64,000 bases of DNA, from NCBI GenBank assembly GCA_022578965.1, contig MU400672.1, forward strand, positions 1 to 64,000. Reading direction: 5' to 3'. A program made the position numbers and the translations under genes. Positions 47,481 to 61,231 of the stretch are shown piece after piece (within the stretch, counting starts at the first letter, position 1; every line of letters starts with the position of its first letter). The notes beneath the pieces are model-generated. The model did not search any database. It was not told the origin of the DNA and saw only the letters and a list, made by a program, of their open reading frames with translations. The DNA is from Xylaria sp. FL1777 (taxonomy: Eukaryota > Ascomycota > Sordariomycetes > Xylariales > Xylariaceae).

Positions 47481-50400
47481 TTAAGGTAATTGTTATATAA
47501 GCATAAAGAATTGCTATATAAGCATAACTTTATATAAGCATAACTTTTTTTAGCGATTTTATTAGCTAAAATTAAGGCTTGCTAAAAGTAATTTCTAGCT
47601 TTATTTATTTTACTATATTTACTTTTTTAGCTAATTAAGTTAACATATTTCTATTTTATATAAAGATTACTTTTTTTTACTTTTTTAGTGTATTATATAA
47701 CATTTAAAATAAAACCTCATTAAATAGTAAAACTTTTAAACAGCGCAATTAATTTAAGCATATATTAAAAAATTAAATATAAAATAAATATATTGCTGCA
47801 ATATTTATAGTTACTTTAATTTTTATTAATTCTTTTGCTTTTAAATATTAAGCTATAACTATTGTTTTTTAAACTTATTACTTATTAACCTTTTAGTACT
47901 TAATGCAGTAGTTTAACTATGCGTTTAGCGTTAAAAAAACAAAGCGCTTTTACTTGTTTTAGTATTGCTATTTTATATAAAAGTTTGCTTTACTTTAGCT
48001 AAAAACGATTTATTTTAACTTTTTTATAGCTAACTTTACTTTTGCTTTATAAGCTAGCTTGCTATAAGTATATTAGCTTTAATTATAAAATGTAGTAATA
48101 TGTTTTATGCTATATTTTTTAGCTAACTATAAAGTAAATTAGCAACCTTTAAGTTATAAATATGTTAATATAAATTTTTAGCTAAAAACTTGCATAATTG
48201 CTAATAAAAATAAATATTTAGCTTAATAAACAAAATAAAAAAGCTTAGTTTTAAATAAACTTTATAGTAATAAAAAATTCTAAGCTTAATAAAAATTATG
48301 TAGTTATTTATGCAATATTTTATATTAATTAAAAATAAGTTTTACTTGCTTAATATAAATATTTAAGTAATACTATATTACTTATTAAATAATATTAAGC
48401 TTTTTAATAATATAACTGTTTAAAGTTTGCTTAAATAATCTTTTATAGCTAATAAATAAATATACTATAATAAAACTTTATTTTAAGCATAAGCTTAAGT
48501 AAAGTTATGCTTTTAGTTAGCTATTATTTTTTGTATTGCTTTTATAAAATAATATAAATTGCTTATGCTATTTAAAAAGTAACTTTTTATATTATTATTA
48601 CTTGCTTTTGTTTTAAAAATAACTTAAATACTAAAGTTATAATATTAGTAAATATAGTAATATGCTTATTAAAATCTTAAAAGTATTTATGTTTTATAGA
48701 AATATTATAATATTAAGCGTTAATTATTAAACTTTTAATAAAGCTTAGCTTATACTTGTTTATATTTTGCTTTAGTTTTAATAAACAGCACTTTTTTTTA
48801 TATTATTAATATATTTTAGTAGCTATAAAAAACCTTATTATTATTAAAGCACTTAATATTAAATAGCTATTTATTAGTAAAATTTAGTTTAATTTAGCTT
48901 TAAATAAAAAAGTTAACATTTTTGCTATTATTACTAAAAAAGCTACTGCTTTTATTATAACTGCTTATTTATTTTTGCTTAGCTTTTAATAAAATATTTA
49001 AATTAATATAATAAATATAAAGTTATTACTATATTAAAAAAAACTAGTTATTTAATATTGCTTTTATTAACTTATTATAGTTAATAATAATAATTTTAAG
49101 CTTTTATATAAATATTTTAGTTAAAATTTAACGAATACTTTTAGCAAAAAACTAAAAATCTTTTTGCTTTTTATTGTTAATTAAACTAAACGCTGCATTA
49201 AAAACTATGCTTAAGCATATTTAGCTAATTACTTAAAATAAAAAAAGCTTAAAGCAGTTTATATTATATATGTTATTAAAACTAATAACTTTAGAAAATT
49301 GCTTTTATATTTTTATATAATACAAAAATGTTTACATAAAGCTAATTAAGCAATTAAGTTTTTTGTTATTTTATTTTATAACATATAAGATTTTTTGCTT
49401 ATTAAAAAGCTTAATAAAAGCTATAGTTAAATTATAGCTATTTAGTTTTATTTAGTTAATATAGTTTTAAGTATTATATCTGTCTTTTTAAATAAAAACG
49501 GATTTATTATGTTGTTTTTTAATTATACTTTAAATATTTTGCGCTTAAATCTTTATATAATAACTTATTACTTTAACTATTTTTTTTATTAGCTTAGTAA
49601 GCTTTTAATATAAAAAATATACAAACAAATTAAAACTTAAGCTATAATTATATTTATAATGCTTTATATTGCTAAAAAAACGTAATAACTATATACTTTT
49701 TTTTAAGCTTTTATAATTATAAACTATTTATAACTTAATTTTTGTAATTTCTGTTTATAAATCTTATTACTTTAAGGTTTCTTAGGCTTACTATATTTAT
49801 TATATTAAATAAAAAAGCATATTTTTTGTTTTTTGTATAAATAGCTATTTTTTTTAACTAAACTAAAGCCGTTAAATTTAGCAAAATTATTAATATACTA
49901 AAATAACAAATCGTTGCTAAAAAATAGTTTGCTTAGTATAAATAAATTTAGAATAGATTTTAATAAAAGAAATAATTTTAATAAGCTTAGCAATAAAAAG
50001 TTTTAAAAAAAGCAAAATACCTTAATTAAAAACAATTATTAAAACAAAAGCACTAGCTAATTTTAAAAGAAAGTATGCTTATAAAATAACCTTTTAAACA
50101 AACAAAATAACATTAACTAAAACAAACTTAATATTAACTATATATTATTAAGAAGTAAATATAAAAGTAATAATTTATATTTGTTTAAATAAAGCAATAA
50201 AAAGCTAAATTACTTATGCTATTTTTATACTTGTTTATATAACTAAAGCAGTTAAGTAATAAGCTAATAATTTTAATTAACTACACTGCAAATAACACTA
50301 AAAGCAGTTTTAAATTTAGCCTAGCTAGCAATTAAAAAACTTAAGCTTAAAAAGGATTAAAATAATTAAGCTGCTTTAAAAAAAGAATTAAAGTTAGCCT

Positions 50401-50741
50401 TTAGTCCAAAAATTAACATTTATATAAGCTAAAAAAAGCTAATATTATTAACGTTAGTTCAATTTAAATAAATCGCATTATTACTTTGTATTTTTTATAG
50501 TAGTTCGCAAAAGCCTTATGTTTTATAAAAGCAAAAAATAATTAAAAAGGTTTAAAAATAAACAGCAAAAATATTTTCAAAAGTATTAGCATTATTAGCG
50601 CTATAAAAAGCAAACATACTAAAACAGCTACTATTAATAAAAGTAAATAAGCTTAAAAAAGGGTTATTATTGCTAAAAAAATACAAGCAGTATAATTAAG
50701 CCAAAAAATCAAAAATTATATTTTTGTAAAAGCAGCTTAAT
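47481..50741. other. AT-rich sequence of unknown origin between LTR copies A and B
   Basis: Does not match the internal part of the gypsy elements next to it. It keeps somewhat more G and C towards its right end (about 50280-50740). It is probably another decayed transposon into which the outer gypsy element inserted, but no motif is legible. Confidence 0.4.
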
Positions 50742-51257
50742 TATAACGGACCTATTATATATTAATATAACAGGTTTGCTTTTAGGGTCTTAATTTGCAA
50801 GTAATAATAAAATCCTTAACAGTAGTCCGTTAAGAAAGTTTTCGGAGTACTTTTACTACTATGCATTAATAAAAATCTTAAAAAATTAAAAGTAATAAAT
50901 ATATTAGTGCTTAGTAGTTATAAGAAATTAATAGCTAAAAAGCTAAAAACTAAATAAGTAACTAAATATAAAAAATACATAATTATATAAACAAAAAAAA
51001 CAGTAGTAATAATTTATAAACGTTGTTTTTTTTAATAAACTTAATACTATATTGTTTTAAATTTAAAGCTTAATAAACTTAACGCTTAAGTTTATTAAGT
51101 TTAAAGCTTAATAAACTTAACGCTTAAGTTTATTAAGTTTATGCATTAAACCCTTATAATAGTTTAAATATATATTTTTTTAACGAATAAAACTTTTTTT
51201 ACGTATGCTTTTTTTATACTTAGTTTTTAATTAGCCTAGTTAACTTATTTTATAACA
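50742..51257 (-). repeat. LTR copy B (516 bp), 3' LTR of the outer gypsy element
   Basis: Same length and ends as copy A (TATAACGGACCTATTATA ... TTTTATAACA). The pyrimidine-rich tract directly to its right (about 51258-51277) is a polypurine tract on the minus strand, which places this LTR at the 3' end of a minus-strand element. Confidence 0.75.
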
Positions 51258-52864
51258 TTATTTTTTTTTTTCTATAATTATTGTTTTAATAATTTTATAT
51301 TTCCTTTTTTATAAGTTTTTTTTTTTTATTTTCTGTTTTTTATTCTTTGCGCTTATTATATTTAGTAAAGTTTCTAAAAAACCTCGCTTATTACGTTTTA
51401 AACAAAAAGCTTAACAAAACTTTGCTTTGCTTTTTTTTATTAAACTAAAATTAATTAAAATAGCTTTATATTTTTGCTGCAATTATTATAGCACAAAATG
51501 TTTAATGTTAAAATTTAACTTTAATTAATATATTAAATGTGTTGTAGCTAAACAAGCAAATTATAACGCTAAAAGTTTGTTTTTAAAGCAAATGTAGCAG
51601 CTTATTTTTTAGCACAAAAAGCTAAAAAATAAATTAAACTTGCTAATAAAAAAGCATAAAAAAATAAATATAAAAATCCATTGTTTTAAGCAATAAAAAA
51701 AACTATAGCAAAAAAAAATAGCTATTACTATAGCTTATAGTTTAAGTAGTTTAAAAAAGCTTAAATAAATTAAAACAAAAAAGCGCTATATAGCTAAAAA
51801 ACAGAAATAACGTATTAAAGCAGCATAACTATTACTAATTATTTTTTTAAAGTTTAATTAAAACACGCTAAACGTTTTATTTAAAGTTAATTCCTTTTTT
51901 TTAGCTTTAGCTAATTAAAATATTAACAGTAAAACTAGTTTATAATTATTTTAGCAGTTTTTAAATGTTTTTTAGGTTTTTAAATATTATTAGCATATAA
52001 ATATTTTCTTTATTTAACAAAATATTTAATATTGTTGTTATTTTAACAAAAATCCAATATATTTTTAACTTTATAAATGTTTTAATTTATTTTTATTTTT
52101 AGTTATATTTTAATAAGTATTTTAATAAATACTAGTTCTAGTAAAAAAATATGAAAAATAAAGTAAATTTGCATATTTTTTAGTAATAATAGTTTATAGT
52201 TAATAAATAAAATAACTTCTTTAATCTTAAAAAAGCTAAGTTTTTTAAATTCTAATTTATTGCTTAGTTGTTTTGTTTTAATTTAAAAAATATTAATATT
52301 TGCATTTTGTTTTTATTATAGCAAATAAACCTTGTTTTTTTTTTAAAGGTTAATTTTTTAGTTTGTTTTTTATTATAATATATTAATATCTATTGTTATA
52401 AAAATTAAAAGCATAATTGTAGTTTAGCTTATAACGTTTTAATTTTTATTACAATAGTTTTTGCTTAAAGTACTATAGTTAAAATAACAAGTGCTTTTAT
52501 TAATGTTTTTTTTTGTTTTTTAATAATTGTTTGCTATTTATAAACAGCTTTATATAAAAATATGTTTATATTTTTGTTTGTTAATATATTATATAAAATC
52601 TATATTATTAATAATAGTTCTACTTAATTATTTTATTAATAGTTAATATAACTTTATAAATATTATTCTAGTATTTAATTTAGTTTTTTTGTTTGTTTAT
52701 TTGTTTATAAGTAATAAATAGTTAAAAACTTTAGTTTAACACTAATAAGTTTAAAAAAACTAGTTTTAAACTTAAAAGTAAATAACTTATTTTAGTTTAA
52801 AACAATTTTTTTTAGTAGTTTATGCTTATTTAAATATTAGCGTATAAAAACGTATGCAAGTTGT

Positions 52865-53358
52865 TATAACAAACCTGTTATATATTAATATAACGGGTTT
52901 GCCCTTAGGGTCTTAATTTATAGGTAACAATAGAATCCTTAATAGTAGTTCGTTAAGGAAATTTTTAAGGTACTCTTATTACTATGCATTAATAAAAGTC
53001 TTAAAGAATTAAAAGTAATAAGTATATTAATGCTTAGCAGTTATAAAGAAATTAATAGCTAAAGAACTAAAACTAAGTAAATAACTAAATATAAGAAGTG
53101 CATAATTATATAAACAAAAAAAAAATAAAAAAAGTAATAACCTTTTTTAAATTACTGCAAGTTTAGTAAGCATTAAATTATTGTAAGCTTAATAAGCTTT
53201 AAATTACTATAAGCCTAATAAGCCTTAAATTATTATAAGCTTAATAAGCTAAGTAAGTTGTTATGTAACTTTAGCTTTAGTTAACAAAAAAAAAGTGCAA
53301 AGTATATATAAAAGCATCGAGCTGCTTTAAAAGCTACTTTTGTGCTAATTTTATAACA
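52865..53358 (-). repeat. LTR copy C (494 bp), 3' LTR of the inner element
   Basis: Starts TATAACAAACCTGTTATA and ends TTTTATAACA. Near its left end is an imperfect palindrome, arms AACCTGTTATAT and ATATAACGGGTT around ATTA (52872-52899). Same length as copy D; differences between the two over the first 280 bases are transitions only. Confidence 0.82.
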
Positions 53359-55639
53359 TTATTTCTTTTTTTTTAGAATTGTTATCCTAACAATTTTCCG
53401 TAAATATTTTCTTTTCCTTTTTTTTCTATATGTTATAATATTAAAGCGCATTAAAAAAATTAACTGCTTATTTAAAATAAAGCAAAAACTCGTTTTTGCT
53501 TTCTTTATTAATTCTACTAGCTATAAAGTTATGCTTTGCTTTTGCTGCTTTAATTAGTTATTAATATACAAAATAATAAATAATATATTTTGTTGTTTTA
53601 AATGCGTATGCGCTAGTTGCTTTTACAATAAATCGGAAGTTCTGATTAACTTAATTAATAATATAATTTTTAAACACTATTATTTTAAGAAAAAAAAAAA
53701 GCAAGCAAAGCAATAGCTATTTTTAGTTTAAAAAAAATTAAAACAAGCTTAAAATAGCTTTAACTTTGTTTTAAGCAAGTTAGCTTAGCTTTGCATACAA
53801 AAATGTTTTTTAAAAGCAAAAAGTGTTAAAATAGTTTAGCAAAAGCTTTAGTTCCTAAATAAACTAAACAAAATAAAACGCATTAAAAAAGAACAAAAAG
53901 CACTAGCAAAAAAGCAAAAACAACAAAAAAAGCAAGCTAAAGCAATACAAGCTGCTTTATTTAAGTTTAATTAAGATTTTTTAAGCGTTTTTTTTAAAGT
54001 TAACCTTTTTTTTTTAGTTTTAAGCAGTTAAAATATTAGCAGTAAAACTAACTTATAACTACTTTAGCAGTTTTTAAGTGTTTTTTAAGTTCTTAAATAT
54101 TATTAGCATATAAGTATTTTTTCTATTTAACAAAATACTTTAAGTTATTGTTGTTTTAATAGAAATTTAGTATACTTTTAACTTTATAAACGTTTTAATT
54201 TGTTTTTATTTTTAGTTATGTTTTAATAAGTATTTTAATAAGTGCTAATTTTAGTAAAAAAATATAAAAAATAAAGTAAATTTGCATATTCTTTAGTAAT
54301 AATAATTTATAGTTAATAAATAAAATAACTTCTTTAATTTTAAAAAGGCTAAGTTTTTTAAATTTTAATTTATTACTTAGTTGTTTTGTTTTAATTTAAA
54401 AAATATTAATGTTTATATTTTGTTTTTGTTGTAGCAAGTAAACTTTATTTCCTTTTTTAAAAGTTAGTTCTTTAGTTTGTTTTTTGTTATAGTATACTAA
54501 TATCTATTGTTATAAAAACTAAAAACGTAGTTATAGTTTAGCTTATAGCGTTTTAATTTCTATTGCAATAGTTTTTGCTTAAGGTATTATAGTTAAAATA
54601 ATAAGTGCTTTTATTAATGTTTTTTTTTGTTTTTTAGTAGTTGTTTGCTATTTATAAATAGCTTTATGCAAAAATATGTTTATATTTTTGTTTATTAATG
54701 TATTATATAAGATTTATGCTGTTAGTAATAGTTTTACTTAATTATTTTATTAGTAGTTAATATAACTCCGTAAGTATTATTTTAATATTTAATTTAGTTT
54801 TTTTGTTTGTTTATTTATTTATAAGTAATAAACAATTAAAAACTTTAGTTTAACATTAATAAGTTTAAAAAAACTAGTTTTAAACTTAAAAGTAAACAAT
54901 TTATTTTTATTTAAAACAATTTTTTTTAGTAGTTTATGCTTGTTTAAATATTAGCGTATAAAAGCATATATAAGTTGTTTAACTATTATATTTTCTTTAA
55001 ACGGTAAAAAGTAAGCATACTTAATAAGTTTATTAATAATAACTTATATTTTATTATATTATACTTTTATAATTAAATTAGTTAATAAAAGTAATGCTAT
55101 AATAAAATTTTAAGCAATAGTATGTTATGCTTGTTTAAATATTTATATAAGTTATAGCAGTTTATAAAGCTTATATTAAGCTGCTTTAGCTTTGTTATAA
55201 ATATTGCACTTTTTTATAATAGATTTAACTATATTTTATAGTTCTAAAAAGTTATACTTTTTTTATAATTGTTGGACTATTTTTGTTGCTTTTTAGTGTT
55301 TATATAATAAATATTCGTAAAATTTTTTAATAAACTTATTTTGTAAAAATTCTAGTAAATAAATCTTATGTTTATACATTAGCTTGTTATTTTTTAATTT
55401 TTTGTGTTTTTATAGTTATGCTAACTTTTTTAAGTTATAAATTTATTATAGTTATATATTCGTAAGGTTTTTAAGTATAACTTTGATTTTTAAGCTTTTA
55501 TTTTTTTAAAAATATAATACTTAAATGTTTTTTTTTAAAACTTTAAATCCTTTTTAACTTTATTAGCTAAGTATATTCGCTTAAATGTTTTTTTTTTTTT
55601 TAATATAACATATTTTAAAGTTAAATTTAAAAAAAAAAA

Positions 55640-56395
55640 CCATTTAATTTTTATGTTATTTAGTAATTTTTTATATAGTTATAAATTTTGTTAAGTTTTA
55701 ATGATCTAAATAAATTTTAATTAGCTTTATAGTTCTTATAAAAAATAGTTCTTACTTTTTAAATGCTGTAATAATTGCAAGCAGTTTTTTGTTATATATA
55801 AAGTATTATAATGCTGCGTTTTGTAGTGCTTTAAAATAATAAACTATTAGGTGCCATTTTTTGTTGTTTTTTAGTTGTTTTAAAACTTTTATAATTATAC
55901 TATTTAAAGCATTTATTTTTAGCTTTTTTTTTTTTTTGTAAATTAAGTAGTTTAACTATAAAGTTAGAAATAACTTTTAGTTTTAGTTCTTTAAAAGCTT
56001 TTTAAGCTTTTTTTAAGATTAAAAAAGACTTTTTTTTATATTTTTTTTTTATATACTTTATAAAATAAAACGCTATTTTTCTAAAGTTTTAAATTAACAT
56101 TCAAACATAATTTAAAAATTCTAATGCTTGTTATATGTTTATAATAGTAGCTAAGTTAAATATTTTTTAGTTTTGTATTATGTTAATTTTTAACTGTTAA
56201 ATTTATATTTGTTTTAAAGTAATTATAAATCTTAAAAAGTTAATTTTTTATATATGCTATATATACTTTTTTGTGTTAAGTTGTAATTTTGCTTGTTTAA
56301 GTGTTTTTAATACTTAAGTTATATGTTTTTTGTGTTTTTTTAGTATTTTAAAGTAAATCAAAATATTATCTAAGTAAATAAACATAAATTTATTT
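55640..56395 (-). pseudogene. Reverse transcriptase/RNase H relic of the inner gypsy element
   Basis: Reading the minus strand, a gypsy-type RT core is recognisable: the catalytic YLDD box appears as YLDN at 56376-56365, followed by ILIYFK, a KQAKLQLNTKK block and FLRFIIT. Further left an RNase H core appears: W-H-L-IVYYFKAL at 55856-55824, KKLLAIITAFK, and YLDH near 55.7 kb. Several TAA and TAG codons interrupt the frame, and many substitutions fit G-to-A or C-to-T change. Not functional. Confidence 0.75.
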
Positions 56396-59300
56396 AAAAA
56401 CTTCTATAGAATTGTTATTATTATATATTAAAAGCTAGCTAATACGTTCTGTAGTTTTTATAGCATAACTATATACTTATATAGTTTATATACTGTTTAT
56501 ATAGCAGTTTTTTATTTTTTTTTTTTAGCTATTTTAATAGCATAATATTTATTTAAAATATTAACTGCTATAAACTATTTTGCTTAACTAATGTTTTCTT
56601 TTATAATTATTAGCAAAATAAAAAAGTATTTATTTATAATAATAATTATGTTTAATAGTTAATAGTTAACTACTACTTGCTATACTAGTTTTTCTTTTTT
56701 ATTAATTAGTTGTTTTTTATTTTTTATTTTAAGTATTAGCACTATAAAGTATTTAGTAGATAACTAAGATTTTTTTAGAAATCTTTTTGCTAGGTTTTTT
56801 TAAATATATCTTTATAAAGCGTTTGTTTTATTTAAGCTTATATAGTATATTTAATAAAGCTTTAATTAATATTTTTCTTTAATAGAAATATAGTAGTTTT
56901 ATGAGCTATGTTTAAGAAGTTCTTTTTTTTTTTTTTTTTTAAATAGTTTGTAAAATTTGTAATATACCTTTAGTATTCTGTTTAGAATTTCTTTTGTGAT
57001 TTTTTTAATTTTTTTGCTTTATTTTTTACTTTTTTAATTAATAGTTTTTACTTTTTATTAAATTAAAAAGTTGTTAGTTTTTAGCTATAGTATTCCTAAA
57101 ATAATGTTATAATTAAATATATCGGCAATATTTAGTATAATTTGTTTTTTGTGTTTTTATATAAATATATTAAAAAGTTTGGTTTTTTTAAGTATGCAAC
57201 TATTATTATAGCTAGAGATGCTTTTATTAAATTTTTTAATTTTTTAGAATTTTTGCTTATATTTCTAAGGAATTTTATTTTATTTTGTTACTTTAGGTAA
57301 AATTATATTAGCTTATATTTTTAAGTTAATTAAAATATTATACTTTTTTTTTTAATATATAAGTTTAACTTTAAATTAGTTTTGTTAGTTATTATATTAA
57401 ACTTTATGTAAAGCTTTAGTTTTTTTAGCTATTTGCTGCTTTTTTAGCAAATATTTATTTCGTTTTTTAACTTTTTTTTGTTAGATGTTTAAATGCTTAT
57501 TTTATTTTGCACTTTAAATGCTATTACGCTTTGTTTTGTTTTTGCTTTTAGTTAAGCTTTAAATTATAGTTTTTAAGCTTTTTTGCTTTTAGCAATTATT
57601 TTTTAGTATAATTATGCTTTAATTAGCTAGTAATATTTATAATAGTTATTTTTATATTCTTTTAAACTAGTATTATAAGTGCAGTTAAAATTTTTTTTAA
57701 ATATTGTAAATTTTTATAGATTTTTATAGTAAACTATAGTTATAACTAACTATTTTAATTTATAAAAGTTTTATATTTTTATTTTTGCAATTTGTTTAAA
57801 AAACTAATTATTTTTTAGTTTATTAAGTAAATATTAGTAGCAATAATATATTATATAGCAATTTTATAGTACTTTATTATATTTTAAATTCTTTAAGCAT
57901 AAAATATTATTATTGTTTTTTATTATAGTTTTATTATAGTAATAACTTTTAGCAATTAATTAAATTACTAGTTTTAGTTTTTAAAACATATTAGTTTTTG
58001 TGCTAATTATTAATGCTTTTTTGTTTTATTATATTTAAAGCAGTTTAAGCTATAAAAATATTTTATTTATTTTTATTAGTTCTTTTTTTATAGTGTTTTT
58101 TATAGCTTTTAATTTTATTTGTTCTTGCTTGAAAGTTTTATAAGTTCTGTTTTTTTAGGTTTATTTAATAACTAAGTATTTTAGTAATTTATAATTAGTT
58201 TAATAACTATATTATTTATAGTTATAGTTTTATTTTTTTAAACATAACTTTTTTTTAAGCTATATTTTAAGCTTTAATAGTTTAAAGTTTTTATAGTTTT
58301 ATAAGTTTATTAACTATATTAACTTATTACTTTTTGTTGTTTGCTATTTTTAGTTAAACTATTTTTTTAAGTTATATATTAAATAACTTTAATTGTTTAT
58401 ATAGTAAATATATTTTTTTGCAATTTGTTTTAATAATTATAAAGCTTTTAAATAATATTTATATGCTTGTTTATTTTAACCTGTATAAATAAAGCATTTA
58501 AATTTGTTTAGTATAGTACTTTTGTTTTAACTTAAAATAGCAACTTTATATTTTTGCTTTAAAAACATATTTTTTAAATTGCTTTGTTATTTTTTATTGT
58601 TTTAAACTTTTATAACTTGTACTTTTTTTTTAAGTTAAAAAATTTTTCTTTTTTTATAGCTTTTTTTTTTATTTTTTTTTTTAAATTAGCATTGTTTTTA
58701 AAAGTGTTTTTTCTTTTTATAGTTATAACATTTAACTTTAAACATATTTTAAAGTTATTATTTTTAAACTTTACTAATTTATTTAAATCTTTATTTAATA
58801 CTTTTTTAAGCATTCTTTTTTTTGTTTTTTTTAGTTTTTTTAGTTTTAAAGTATTAATTAAATAATCATTAATTAATTATAATAGCTATATTAATATATA
58901 TATTAATTTTTGCTAGTTTATTTATTTTGCATAGTTTGTTTTAAACTTAAGTTTTAAGTTTATTATAAAATAAGTAAAACAGTGCAAGCTTAAGCAATTT
59001 TAAGATTACTGCTAATTGTTTAAATTTTATAGCATAATTTATTGCTGCTTTTGTTTATTTTAAGCAATAAAGTGCTTTTTTTGTATGTTTTGCTTTTTAA
59101 GTGTTTTTAAATAGTGCTTTTATTTAATTTTTAAACTTAACGTAGTTTTTAAAAATCTTTTTTGTTTTTAGCTTAAAGTTAGTTAACTTATTAGCTTTTA
59201 AAAAATTTTTTAAAATAAGTTAAAACTATTTTAGTACTTTTTTTAATAAAAATTATAAAGTAGTTATTATTTTTTAGTTTTTTTTTGTAATAATAATAAA

Positions 59301-60072
59301 GTGCTATTTTAAATAAAGTTTAACGTAAATTAAAAAGGCTTTTATATTTATAAATTTATTATAAAGCTTTAAAGCAATAAGTTTAAAATTCTTAATGTTT
59401 AACATTTTTACCATTATAAATAATCTTAATAATAAAAGTAGCAGTAATAATAAAAAGTTAAGTTTTTTATTTTAAATTATTACTTTAAGTATAGCAGTAG
59501 TAAAAATAAGTGTTAAGTTTACTAGTAGTAATATTAGCATTAGTTATAGCATAATTACTTATTTAAAACCTTAACTTATTGTTATAATAATAGTTATTAT
59601 TGCTGCTTTAATTATTATAGCTAGTATTTATGCTAGTTTAAAGGTTATAATACTTAGTGTTTAAGCTGTTTTTTAAGTTAAAGCAACTAGTTTGCTTTAT
59701 AGCGCTAGCATTAGCGTTAGTTCTTTTTTACTGCTGCTATTTAACTTTTTTTTTTTTGCTACTGCTTTTTCTTTAATAAAAGTAGCTAGTAAAAGTGCTA
59801 AAGTTTATTGTTTTAGTACGTTGCTAGTTCTAAAAATCTCTAAAATTTTTAAACTTAATTTTTGACTTTTTGTTTTTAGTAATATAACTTAAATTTAGTT
59901 TATTAGTTATTAAGTAAAGTTTATTTATGTAATACTATTTAGCATTTTTGTTTTTCGAATATTTCTTTAGTATATTTTTAAAAGTTTATTTTGTAAATTG
60001 TTTGTTATTTAACTTTTTATATTAATATTTGTTTTTATATATTAAGTCTTATTAATTAAAGAGCTATTAAAG

Positions 60073-60566
60073 TATAACGAACTTATTATATATTAATATA
60101 ATAGGTTTGCTTTTAGGGTTTTAATTTGTAAATAATAATAAGATTTTTAACAGTAGTCTATTAAAGAGGTTTTTAAAGTACTTTTATTATTATGCATTAA
60201 TAAAAGTCTTAAAAGATTAAAAGTAATAAATATATTAGTGCTTAGTAGTTATAAAAAAATTAATAGCTAAAAAACTAAAACTAAATAAGTAACTAAATAT
60301 AAAAAGTACATAATTATATAAACAAAAAAAAAGTAAAAAAAGTAATAACTTTTCTTAAATTACTGCAAGTTTAATAAGCATTAAATTATTATAAGCCTAG
60401 TAAGCCTTAAATTATTGTAAGCTTAGTAAGCTTTAAATTACTATAAGCTTAGTAAGCCAAATAAGTTATTACGTAATTTTAGCTTTAGTTAGCAAAAAAA
60501 AGGTGCAAAATATGTGTAAAAGCATTAAGCCGCTCTAAAGGCCACCCCTGTGCTAATTTTATAACA
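60073..60566 (-). repeat. LTR copy D (494 bp), 5' LTR of the inner element
   Basis: Starts TATAACGAACTTATTATA and ends TTTTATAACA. Its equal length to copy C and the GTTGT duplication beside it show that C and D are the two LTRs of one insertion. Confidence 0.82.
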
Positions 60567-61231
60567 GTTGTTTAGCTATTATATTTTCTTTAAACAGTAA
60601 AAAGTAAGCATACTTAGTAAATTTATTAATAATAACTTATATTCTATTATATTATACTTTTATAACTAAATTAATTAATAAAAGTAATGCTATAATAAAA
60701 TCTTAAGCAATAGTATGCTATGCTTATTTAAGTATTTATATAAGTTATAGCAGTTTATAAAGCTTATATTAAGCTGCTTTAGCTTTATTATAAATATTAC
60801 ACTTTTTTACAATAAATTTAACTATGTTTTATAATCCTAAAAAATTATATTTTTCCTATAATTGTTTAACTATTTTTGTTGTTTTTTAATATTTATATAA
60901 TAAGTATTCGTAAAATTCCTTAATAAACTTATTTCGTAAAAATTCCAGTAAATAAACCTTATATTTATACATTAGCTTATTATTTTTTGATTTTTTATAT
61001 TTTTATAGTTATGCTAACTTTTTTAAGTTATAAGCTTATTATAGCTATATATTTGTAAAGTTCTTAAATATAACTTTAATTTTTAAGCTTTTATTTTCTT
61101 AAAGATATAATACTTAAATGTTTTTTTTTAAAACTTTAAATCCTTTTTAATTTTATTAACTAAGTATGTTTGCTTAAATGTTTTTTTTTCTTTTAATATA
61201 ACATATTTTAAAATTAAACTTAAAAAAAAAA

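Larger units (their letters stand above)
52865..60566 (-). mobile_element. Inner full-length Ty3/gypsy retrotransposon (RIP-inactivated)
   Basis: A 7,702-bp unit bounded by two LTRs of 494 bp, 52865-53358 and 60073-60566, in the same orientation, and flanked by the 5-bp duplication GTTGT (52860-52864 and 60567-60571). The pyrimidine run right after the left LTR (about 53359-53376) is a polypurine tract on the minus strand, so the element reads leftwards: 5' LTR at right, then the gag region, reverse transcriptase near 56.3 kb, RNase H near 55.7 kb and 3' LTR at left. RT before RNase H with these motifs is the Ty3/gypsy type. All frames are full of stops, and no protein can be made. The primer-binding site next to the 5' LTR is not legible. 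Confidence 0.8.

Noticed and set aside
46236..51257. LTR copies A and B as the two ends of one 5-kb element
   Set aside because: Equal LTR lengths suggest it, but flanking bases do not form a target duplication, and internal sequence after A and after B is homologous, which means two separate left ends.
58584..58865. Plus-strand ORF of 93 codons
   Set aside because: Translation is almost only Phe, Leu, Lys and Ile from poly-T sequence inside a mutated retrotransposon.
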